A DNA stretch of 40,733 nucleotides from assembly GCA_913031285.1 (NCBI GenBank), contig CAJWEI010000028.1, forward strand, positions 1 to 40,733. Direction: 5' to 3'. Of the stretch, positions 34,435-40,733 are shown one piece after another. How positions within the stretch are numbered: position 1 is the first letter of the stretch; each line of letters starts with the position of its first letter. Under the pieces are notes generated by a model that saw only the letters and a program-made list of their open reading frames with translations, was not told the DNA's origin and made no database searches. This DNA is from an uncultured Alphaproteobacteria bacterium. GTDB lineage: Bacteria; Pseudomonadota; Alphaproteobacteria; Rhodobacterales; Rhodobacteraceae. A program made the translations under genes and the position numbers.

Positions 34435-35370
34435 TTAAAAATTAACATCGTCACCGCCTTTGAGTTCAAGTAGTACACGCGCCTCATCTGGGCTGGCTAC
34501 CTCTAGTGACAAACCTTCTAGAATTGCGCGGATCTTTAGTACCTGATCGGCATTGGAACGGGCCAGTTCCCCGGGTGCAATCCAAAGCGAATCTTCAAGT
34601 CCAACCCGCACATTCGCACCTTGGGCCGCACCCTGCGCGGCCAGAGACATCTGGCCGCGTCCCGCGCCAAGTATAGACCACTGATAGGACTGTCCAAACA
34701 ACCGGTCCGCCGTGCGCTTCATATGCATCAAATCTTCGGGGTGACTGCCTATACCCCCCAAAAGACCAAAAACCGACTGGATGAAAAGTGGTGCTTTGGC
34801 CAATCCTCGATCGACAAAATGCGCCAGATTATAAAGATGGGAAATATCATAGCACTCAAACTCGAAGCGAGTACCATTGTCATTGCCTATTTTTAAAATG
34901 GTCTCTATGTCCTGAAAAGTGTTTTTAAACACCAAATCACGAGAGTATTCGAGGTTCTTGCGTTCCCAGTCGTGGGTAAAATCCGCAAAACGGTCTAGCA
35001 TCGGATAAAGGCCAAAATTCATTGACCCCATGTTCAAAGACGCCACCTCGGGTTTAAAGGTTGTGGCCGGTCTCATGCGTTCCTGCACTGTCATATGTGG
35101 GCTGCCACCGGTGGTGATATTGACCACAGCATCTGTGGATTGTTTAATCCGCGGCAAGAATTGTTCAAATATCGCGAGGTCTTGCGTGGGCTTGCCGGTC
35201 TCAGGGTCACGCGCGTGTAAATGCAAGATTGATGCTCCCGCCTCGGCCGCTCCGAGCGCCGCTCTGGTGATATCTTCTGGTGTCACAGGCAGATGAGGTG
35301 ACATGCTTGGTGTATGGATCGCACCGGTAACCGCACAGGTAATAATCACTTTGCGTTTGTCTTTTGCCAT
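34435..35370 (-). CDS. Beta-keto acid cleavage enzyme (BKACE, formerly DUF849)
   Basis: A 311-residue zinc enzyme of the BKACE family, which condenses a beta-keto acid with acetyl-CoA and splits it into a CoA ester and acetoacetate. Metal ligands His50 and His52 are in ILHLHARDP; other marks are VIITCAVTGAIHTPSMSPHLP at the N-terminus, VNITTGG, FECYDISHL and the near-terminal VRVGLEDSLW. The frame is open 12 codons further upstream, but the ATG at 35370 (MAKDKRK) matches the family N-terminus; neither start has a strong ribosome binding site. Known members act on 3-keto-5-aminohexanoate, dehydrocarnitine and other keto acids. The substrate group here cannot be told by eye. Confidence 0.94.
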   Translation of the reverse strand: MAKDKRKVIITCAVTGAIHTPSMSPHLPVTPEDITRAALGAAEAGASILHLHARDPETGKPTQDLAIFEQFLPRIKQSTDAVVNITTGGSPHMTVQERMRPATTFKPEVASLNMGSMNFGLYPMLDRFADFTHDWERKNLEYSRDLVFKNTFQDIETILKIGNDNGTRFEFECYDISHLYNLAHFVDRGLAKAPLFIQSVFGLLGGIGSHPEDLMHMKRTADRLFGQSYQWSILGAGRGQMSLAAQGAAQGANVRVGLEDSLWIAPGELARSNADQVLKIRAILEGLSLEVASPDEARVLLELKGGDDVNF

Positions 35371-35491
35371 GGCGTAAATATTCTCGGTTTTGTTTATGTG
35401 TCGCATGACCCTATGTCACGTATCAGTAAATCAGACTATATCTTTTGTCATGATCTACCAACCCGCCTGGGGTATTGATATGTATCGTTTC

Positions 35492-36733
35492 TTAGGCCCA
35501 TTCGCCGTTTCTAAACACTGGCGTGGCGCAGCCCTCCTCATCAAGTCCGTCAATATTGATCGATTGAGATCCAATCATCCAATCAACGTGAATCATACTG
35601 CTATTGCCACCACGCTGAATAACCTCATTTTTTGAAAGGGTATCTCCATTCTTGAAGCATTTGGAGTAGCATTGGCCTAAAGCGACATGGCAGGCGGCAT
35701 TTTCATCAAAGAGAGTGTTGTAGAAAAGTAGATTGCTCTGTGAAATTGGAGAGCTATGCGGCACGAGGGCGACCTCTCCAAGCCGGCGAGCACCTTCATC
35801 GGTATCGATTAGCTTCAAAAAAACTTCTTGCCCTTTTGAAGCATTGGCTGTGTTTATACAGCCATCTTTGAAGTTTACAGAGATATTTTCTATCAGAGTA
35901 CCTTGATGCGATAGTGGTTTGGTTGATCTCACATATCCGTTCACCTTCAATGCATGTGGTGTGGTGAAAACTTCCTCGGAAGGTATGTTAGGGTTACATA
36001 TAACTCCGTTTCTTGCTACTGAAGCACCACCCATCCACTCATGACCATCTGCAAGCCCAACGGTTAAATCAGTACCCTCCCCATAAAAATGAAGAGCCAT
36101 AAAGTTTCTACTGTTCAGCCAATCAGTGCGCTTTCGAAGGTTTGCGTTGTGCGCCTGCCACGCTCCCATTGGATCGGACCCGTCGGCACGTGATGCTTTG
36201 AATATAGCACTTGCTAGCTCTTTTTGAGCATCTTCAGCTATCAGGTTCGGAAATACGCGTTGAGCCCACTTAGTGCCCGGCCAGGCAATAATGTTCCAAT
36301 TTACATCGAAGCGCGTAATTCTCTCTCGTACCGGTGATGACGCTTTTGAAACAGCTTGATTAGCGCGACCAATGTCTTCAGGGTCCTGACCAGACAAAAG
36401 TAAAGGATCTTCGCCGACGATTGCTAATCGCGCAGTGTTGTTATCAAAAGCTGCGCCAATACCATTAAACAACCAGTCAGTGGCCTTATCAAACGACGTT
36501 TTGTTAGCATTTTCGTAGCGAAGGAGCGTAACTTCTGGATCTGTATATATAGGCGTTACGATACCACATCCTTGTTTATACGCATGGTAGGCTAAGCGAC
36601 GAACTAGTGGTGCTGCTTCTAGCGGCGATGTGATTATGAGGTCCTGATCAGGCTGTAATGCTACTCCAGTTTTAATTGAAAGTTCTGCTAATTTATCTAG
36701 CTCAAAGCTACTATCCCAACAATCGCTTGTCAT
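35492..36733 (-). CDS. M29-family metallo-aminopeptidase
   Basis: A 413-residue member of peptidase family M29 (aminopeptidase T/AmpS type), dimeric metal-dependent enzymes that remove N-terminal residues from peptides. Typical segments are LDKLAELSIKTGVALQPDQDLIIT at the N-terminus, LHFYGEGTDLTVGLADGHEWMGG (substrate region), NIPSEEVFTTPH (metal Glu), RRLGEVALVPHSSPIS (metal Glu), NAACHVALGQCY (metal His) and SMIHVDWMIGS (metal His and Asp). The ligand set is complete. The ATG has no clear ribosome binding site. It is on the same strand as BKACE and SDR but about 120 bases upstream, so sharing a transcript with them is possible and not certain. Confidence 0.93.
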   Translation of the reverse strand: MTSDCWDSSFELDKLAELSIKTGVALQPDQDLIITSPLEAAPLVRRLAYHAYKQGCGIVTPIYTDPEVTLLRYENANKTSFDKATDWLFNGIGAAFDNNTARLAIVGEDPLLLSGQDPEDIGRANQAVSKASSPVRERITRFDVNWNIIAWPGTKWAQRVFPNLIAEDAQKELASAIFKASRADGSDPMGAWQAHNANLRKRTDWLNSRNFMALHFYGEGTDLTVGLADGHEWMGGASVARNGVICNPNIPSEEVFTTPHALKVNGYVRSTKPLSHQGTLIENISVNFKDGCINTANASKGQEVFLKLIDTDEGARRLGEVALVPHSSPISQSNLLFYNTLFDENAACHVALGQCYSKCFKNGDTLSKNEVIQRGGNSSMIHVDWMIGSQSINIDGLDEEGCATPVFRNGEWA

Positions 36734-37242
36734 TTAATTGTCCATTTTCAGTTTATATGCTTAAAGATAATGCAACCTTTTTCGATATCATCAAACAATG
36801 TAAATTAATTTCATATGAAATATTATTAAAACTCAACAAAACAGTTCTTATCCAGATGACCTGGGCCTATGAACCTAAATCTCCAATGTTAATGTATTGT
36901 GCTCTTAATCGCATGTCCCTTGATCCTAGACTCCGCGGTCCTTGCATTGGGGCTTAACGGTTCAGGATTTAATTAAGTTACCCCAGCTTTGCTTCGTGAA
37001 ACCGGCTCTGTCTAAACCTGAACAAATTGATGCAAAATCCATTTATTGAGATTAAACGCGCTAAATAACTTTGTGGTTCCGTCAAGCGAAGTAACTAAGC
37101 TTACGCTTTAGTGGGGATGATGTTCGTTACTTCGCGCACATCAAATCCATTAGCACATCATACTAGCATGTGTAGCATGAACGCTATAACGTGCTAGCGC
37201 AGAAAGGTAGTCTCCTTTCGGTGCTTAGTAAGGGAAAAATTC
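36734..37242. other. Intergenic stretch with a distant 10-bp inverted repeat
   Basis: GCGAAGTAAC (37086-37095) is repeated inverted at 37126-37135 with 30 bases between. A weaker CTAGCA/TGCTAG pair lies just beyond, about 40-75 bases before the OCD gene. They could be regulator sites or a leader-RNA structure. The plus frame at 36676-36957 has no ribosome binding site and is not called. The promoters of the divergent aminopeptidase and OCD genes must be here. Confidence 0.45.
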
Positions 37243-38172
37243 ATGATTTTGATCACTGAAGCGCAGTCTTCTTCTATCGTCACACCCGAACTTGCCTTCT
37301 CGGCAGTACGCGATGCATTAATTGCCGCTGTTGATCCAAATTCTGCAAGCTTTCCGGTAGTGGTAGCCCATGGTAGCGATCCGAAGAACCGGTTTACCAT
37401 CAAGTCGGCGTCTGGTGCAAAGCTAGCCGGGCTGAAGGTCGGTGCCTACTTCCCCAGCAATGATGCACGTGGGTTGCCACGCCATGCTTCGACGATACTT
37501 TTAATTGACCAGAATACCGGGCGTATAGGTGCATTGATCGAAGGTTCAGCAGTGAATTGCTATCGTACTGCTGCGGCGGACGCGGTTGCAACCGATACTT
37601 TGGCGAGACCGAATGCCAAAGTCTTGACCGTTATCGGGACTGGCCATCAAGCTGCGTATGAGGTGCAGGCCATCGCTCGAATCCGAAAGCTGTCCCGTCT
37701 GCTGGTGGTCGGCAGAGATCCCTCTCGCGCTGGCTATTTCACCCAAAAATTGGTTAGCTCGGGTTTGCCTGCTGAATCTGCGACTGCGGAAGCCGCTGTT
37801 CGTGCCGCAGACATCATTATTACTGCAACGACAGCCACTGCCCCGCTCTTTAAGCCAGCATGGGTCCAACCAGGAACGCATATCTCCTCCATGGGATCAG
37901 ACGCAAAAGAGAAACAGGAACTCCCCAGTGACCTTTTTCCCAAAGCAAGCCTCTTCTGTGATTTTCCAGAACAGTCCGTGCGTATCGGCGAGTTCCAGCA
38001 TGCCAAAACTGGGATAACGCCAACTGCCATTGGTGAGGTTTTAACCGGCGGCGCTCCCGGTCGCCAGAATGAAAACGAGATCACCATATTTGACAGCTCA
38101 GGCATCTCGTTGCAAGACCTCTACATTGCTAAGGCCATCCTTGACCGGCAAACGGCAAGAGTATTGGCATAG
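37243..38172 (+). CDS. Ornithine cyclodeaminase/mu-crystallin family imine reductase-like enzyme
   Basis: A 309-residue cytoplasmic NAD(P)-dependent enzyme. Family marks are LKVGAYFPSN with the conserved Lys65, GSAVNCYRTAAADAVAT with Arg108, the dinucleotide loop IGTGHQA (131-137), ITATTATAPLF and the closing FDSSGISLQDLYIA. Members act as ornithine cyclodeaminases, Δ1-pyrroline/piperideine-2-carboxylate reductases, iminosuccinate reductases (BhcD) or amino-acid dehydrogenases, and sequence by eye does not tell which. AAGGGA lies at good distance before the ATG. No bhc-cycle genes are adjacent, so BhcD is unlikely. The DNA is fairly GC-rich, like the TSUP gene it converges with. Confidence 0.92.
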   Translation: MILITEAQSSSIVTPELAFSAVRDALIAAVDPNSASFPVVVAHGSDPKNRFTIKSASGAKLAGLKVGAYFPSNDARGLPRHASTILLIDQNTGRIGALIEGSAVNCYRTAAADAVATDTLARPNAKVLTVIGTGHQAAYEVQAIARIRKLSRLLVVGRDPSRAGYFTQKLVSSGLPAESATAEAAVRAADIIITATTATAPLFKPAWVQPGTHISSMGSDAKEKQELPSDLFPKASLFCDFPEQSVRIGEFQHAKTGITPTAIGEVLTGGAPGRQNENEITIFDSSGISLQDLYIAKAILDRQTARVLA

Positions 38173-38264
38173 TTAACGGTAAAGTTTATAAATCCATTGT
38201 CACAGCGTGGGACCAATGACGACTATTCGGTTCAGAGAGCATACCGACAGAACCAGAACCTTAA

Positions 38265-39008
38265 TTAGGCTGTGGTGCTGATAAGAATGTAGATTCCAAG
38301 CAGAATAATTCCGATAAATAATGCACTGCGAAACTGTGCTTCAGACAAATGTCGCCGCAGATTCTGGCCTGCCCACATGCCGATCACGGATGGTGCGACT
38401 GCAAGAATAGAGGCGATCCCTAAATCAGTTGATAAAAGGGCGTTTGTACCTAGTGCAACGGCTAGAGCAACGGTGGACGTGGTGAACAACATGCCCATGG
38501 CTTGAATTAGCATGTCGCGTGACATTCCAATGCCCTGCAAGTACATCACGCCCGGTACTGCAAATGAGCCAGTCATCCCAGTGAATATGCCGTTTGTTGC
38601 GCCCAACACTACTCCCGCCCAACCTTCACTTTGCGCTTGGATTGTAAGGCGAATACCGAAAATGTTTAGCCCGCCGTAGGCAACCAGTAACAAACCAAGC
38701 AGTGCTGTCAGTACATCGAGGTCAACTCTGGGCAAAGCGGTCGCGCCAAGCCATACGGTAGTGGTTGCGAACAGGAGAAAGGGCCAGATACGCTGCAGAA
38801 TTACACCAGTATAACCACCCAAGGTTGCCTGATATAAATTTGTGAAAAAGGAAGGAGCGATCATTAGAGCCATTGCTGTTGGTAAGTCTATTATAGCTGC
38901 CAGTAATCCAAGGCTTACTGACGGCAATCCAAGCCCAATTAAACCTTTCACACCCCCGGCAATGACGAATGTTGCTGATATGGCAAAGATCGTAAAGGGG
39001 TCAAACAT
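38265..39008 (-). CDS. TSUP-family (TauE/SafE) membrane permease
   Basis: A 247-residue membrane protein with about eight hydrophobic segments. TauE/SafE marks are GGVKGLIGLGLPSVSLGLLA near the N-terminus, the central LLLVAYGGLNIFG, VVLGATNGIFTGMTGSFAVPGVMYLQGIGMSRDMLIQAMGMLF in the second repeat, and MWAGQNLRRHLSEAQFRSALF before the last helix. The family moves sulfur-containing organic anions such as sulfoacetate and also other carboxylates; the direction and substrate here are unknown. It converges with the OCD gene, and no strong terminator is visible between them. Confidence 0.92.
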   Translation of the reverse strand: MFDPFTIFAISATFVIAGGVKGLIGLGLPSVSLGLLAAIIDLPTAMALMIAPSFFTNLYQATLGGYTGVILQRIWPFLLFATTTVWLGATALPRVDLDVLTALLGLLLVAYGGLNIFGIRLTIQAQSEGWAGVVLGATNGIFTGMTGSFAVPGVMYLQGIGMSRDMLIQAMGMLFTTSTVALAVALGTNALLSTDLGIASILAVAPSVIGMWAGQNLRRHLSEAQFRSALFIGIILLGIYILISTTA

Positions 39009-39097
39009 AAGTTTTAGAATATAATAAAAAAACGTAGGCTGCCAGAGTGAGTCAATTAAATAGGAAGCTGGTGCCCAACTATATGTTCTGCGCGCCT

Positions 39098-39403
39098 TCA
39101 GGAAATGATTTCGCCAGCAACATTATCAACCATGACTGGACTATCAAAAAACTGAATATTTGGTTTTGAGTATCTATTGCTGATCCACTCTATTCGTTCA
39201 TCATCAAACCAGGTCTTGGCATTCTCGACAGTATCAAAAAAATAGACACCACCGGAACGATTTTTCTCCATATCAGCAAGATAATTCTTCCTGATAAGTC
39301 CTTTAGCATCTTGATAGAGTGGTGCAGTCTCTAGAAACTTTTCCTTGAGAACTCTAGTATCTAATTCAGCTGAAACTGGAAACGTCACTATAACAACAAT
39401 CAT
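39098..39403 (-). CDS. YdhR-like putative monooxygenase (small dimeric alpha/beta-barrel)
   Basis: A 101-residue protein with a single small domain. MIVVIVTFPVSAELD (strand 1), FLETAPLYQDAKGLIRKNYLAD (helix and strand 2), SGGVYFFDTVENAKTWFDDERIEWIS (strand, helix) and VMVDNVAGEI at the end match the layout of the YdhR family, whose members resemble cofactor-free monooxygenases. Activity is unproven for most of them. The ATG has GAGG at six bases upstream. It stands alone on the minus strand, with a 464-base gap upstream. Confidence 0.78.
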   Translation of the reverse strand: MIVVIVTFPVSAELDTRVLKEKFLETAPLYQDAKGLIRKNYLADMEKNRSGGVYFFDTVENAKTWFDDERIEWISNRYSKPNIQFFDSPVMVDNVAGEIIS

Positions 39404-39867
39404 GATTACCTCGTAAAACCTATTTCTCGATCCATTTCAGAATATGACTTCCTATATGTTGTGCAATTGATTGAAGACAGATTTTCAGGACCTCTGGAAT
39501 TTGGTTTTGAATGTGGAACTTAATGCAGAAATTCGAAGATTGCGCCGTATACTACTTAGGTAGTGTGAATTTGGTAGACAATCTTCTACGCTTTATGTGA
39601 GTCAGATTGGTATATTTCTTTAGATACCAGTAGGTCCATTTGCTTAAAAATAGTAGGGAAGAATTTTACAATAAAGAATTCAGCTTACACCATTAAACCA
39701 CCATTCTGTCATCATGATTGCTTCAACGACATTTTAGAAAGAATAGCAATTGCCACCAAACTCTTGGAGTGATTTAGTTTAAATGACCGTTTTGGATTAT
39801 ATGGTCTAACATTTCACTTCGTACCTAATCCTAATTCAAAGTAAAAAAACTATGGAAAGGCAGTTTT
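39404..39867. other. Intergenic stretch
   Basis: No frame has both a ribosome binding site and a recognisable product, and I see no clear repeat or hairpin. It holds the promoters of the two divergent neighbours. Confidence 0.4.
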
Positions 39868-40311
39868 GTGAACAAGAAAATTTTATATTTTGATATGGAT
39901 GGTGTGCTTGTGGATTATCCTTCAGGAATTGCACAGCTGTCTTCAGAGGCACAAAAAGAATACGGAGGACGACTTTATGAAGTGCCAGGTGTTTTCTCAC
40001 TAATGAAACCACTTGATGGTGGTATCGATGCATTTGAAACTCTTTCTAAAACCTATGACGCGTATATTCTATCTACGCCACCTTGGGGTAATCCAAGCGC
40101 ATGGACTGACAAACACGAATGGGTGAAGAAATACATCGGGCAATCGGCATATAAGAAACTTGTTCTGTCTCATCACAAAGATCTCAGCAGAGGTGACTAT
40201 CTTATTGATGACAGGACTGTGAATGGTGCTGGAGAGTTTCATGGTGAACATATTCACTTTGGAACTGAGAAATTTCCTGATTGGACAAGTGTTTTGGAAT
40301 ATTTATTGTAA
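39868..40311 (+). CDS. HAD-family 5'(3')-deoxyribonucleotidase-like phosphatase (NT5C type)
   Basis: A 147-residue HAD phosphatase. The nucleophile motif is DMDGVLVDY with Asp9 and the acid/base Asp11; motif 2 is ILSTPPW; the conserved Lys lies in KKLVLSHHKDL; and the metal-binding motif is YLIDDRTVNGAGEF. This arrangement is that of NT5C proteins, which dephosphorylate deoxyribonucleoside monophosphates. The length is at the short end of the family. The start is GTG at 39868 with GGAAAGG about eight bases upstream. It is not linked to any nucleotide-metabolism gene in the window. Confidence 0.88.
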   Translation: MNKKILYFDMDGVLVDYPSGIAQLSSEAQKEYGGRLYEVPGVFSLMKPLDGGIDAFETLSKTYDAYILSTPPWGNPSAWTDKHEWVKKYIGQSAYKKLVLSHHKDLSRGDYLIDDRTVNGAGEFHGEHIHFGTEKFPDWTSVLEYLL

Positions 40312-40481
40312 TTTAGGCGACATCTTTGACCCTACCCAAAATTATAAATCTTTTATTCAGTAAGTTTTAATAGACCTCTACTTAAATTTGTATTCACTTG
40401 TTTTTAACGAGATTAAGTTTTCTGAAGGATTAACGGTTTTAAATTATGATTCCATTTTGACACGATTGGAATTTTCACATA

Positions 40482-40733
40482 TCGGCACACAATGGAGGAT
40501 GTCTTTGTGGTAATGTCAAATACAAAGTCACTGGAAATCCTGAAATTAGTGCTGCTTGCCGTTGTAGATAACGCCAACTTCGAACAGGATTAGCATTTGA
40601 CGCTCTGGCTTATTTCAATAATGTAAACTTTGAAATTACATTAAGAAAGTTGAAAAAATTCAACTTCACTAGTGAAAGTGGAAATCAGTAGGAAACATTT
40701 TTCTGTGATAACTGTGCGACAAGCTGATTCGTG
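40482..40733 (+). pseudogene. Decayed GFA-family (Mss4-like) gene, cut by window end
   Basis: One frame, from about 40482, reads GGCLCGNVKYKVTGNPEIS, then AACRCR, a TAA, RQLRTGLAFDALAYF with NVNFEITLRKLKKFNFTSESGNQ, a TAG, ETFFCDNCATS and a TGA. This is the standard order of a GFA domain, including GGCxCGxV and the later CxxC, with three stop codons in frame and the CHCxxC-like zinc motif partly lost. GFA-type proteins bind zinc and have been linked to glutathione and formaldehyde, though most have unknown roles. The true end lies beyond the window. Confidence 0.85.

Noticed and set aside
36676-36957. 93-codon plus-strand ORF overlapping the aminopeptidase start
   Set aside because: Overlaps a real gene on the other strand, lacks a ribosome binding site and resembles no protein.
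37243-38172. OCD-family gene as BhcD of the beta-hydroxyaspartate cycle
   Set aside because: The bhcA, bhcB and bhcC genes that define that cycle are not adjacent, so the general family name is safer.

Overview
The window looks like a stretch of chromosome from an AT-rich alphaproteobacterium, most likely a marine Rhodobacterales (Roseobacter-group) organism. The evidence is the protein families: a DUF6525-type protein, a TRAP importer, a BKACE enzyme, a TspO, many EamA permeases and RbsABC-type transport. The species is not determined. Base composition is uneven. The EamA genes are very AT-rich, while the TRAP operon, the SDR/BKACE pair and the OCD/TSUP genes are clearly richer in GC. No tRNA, rRNA, CRISPR array or intact insertion sequence was seen.

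Layout. 1-587: the 3' end of a ZnuA-type zinc-binding protein with a His/Asp-rich loop, followed by a hairpin. 709-2244: a DUF6525-type protein, a 26-residue ORF, a gene-poor stretch and a ProX/YbaK-type tRNA-editing deacylase. 2545-11616: the most coherent unit in the window. A sugar ABC importer (binding protein, permease, double ATPase) is transcribed leftward, and mtnK, mtnA, an aldolase-dehydrogenase fusion and a SorC-type regulator are transcribed rightward. A perfect 18-bp inverted repeat lies between them. Together they look like a regulated system that imports free 5-methylthioribose or 5-deoxyribose, phosphorylates and isomerises it, and cleaves it to DHAP and a C2 aldehyde that the fused dehydrogenase handles. 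11659-13130: a decayed Hsp70 (YegD-like) gene and a secreted ricin-B-like protein. 13471-17941: four different EamA permeases.

18289-21053: a SRAP-domain protein, a DUF938 methyltransferase, a secreted FKBP-rhodanese fusion and TspO. 21656-24597: an HD hydrolase, a wrecked PhyH dioxygenase gene, two small proteins and a 1-Cys peroxiredoxin. 24770-26640: a fifth EamA permease and a decayed TCR/Tet-type MFS gene. 26730-29683: a complete TRAP importer (DctP, DctQ, DctM) with a perfect hairpin after dctP. 30045-33518: a cytochrome P450, a pirin and a glutathionyl-hydroquinone reductase. 33636-36733: an SDR, a BKACE and an M29 aminopeptidase. 37243-40311: an OCD/mu-crystallin enzyme, a TSUP permease, a YdhR-like protein and a 5'-nucleotidase. 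The window ends in a GFA-family pseudogene.

Four independent pseudogenes lie in about 29 kb, together with several long gene-free gaps. The organism seems to be losing accessory genes while keeping a large set of uptake systems. All functions are inferred from reading the protein sequences; no database search was run.
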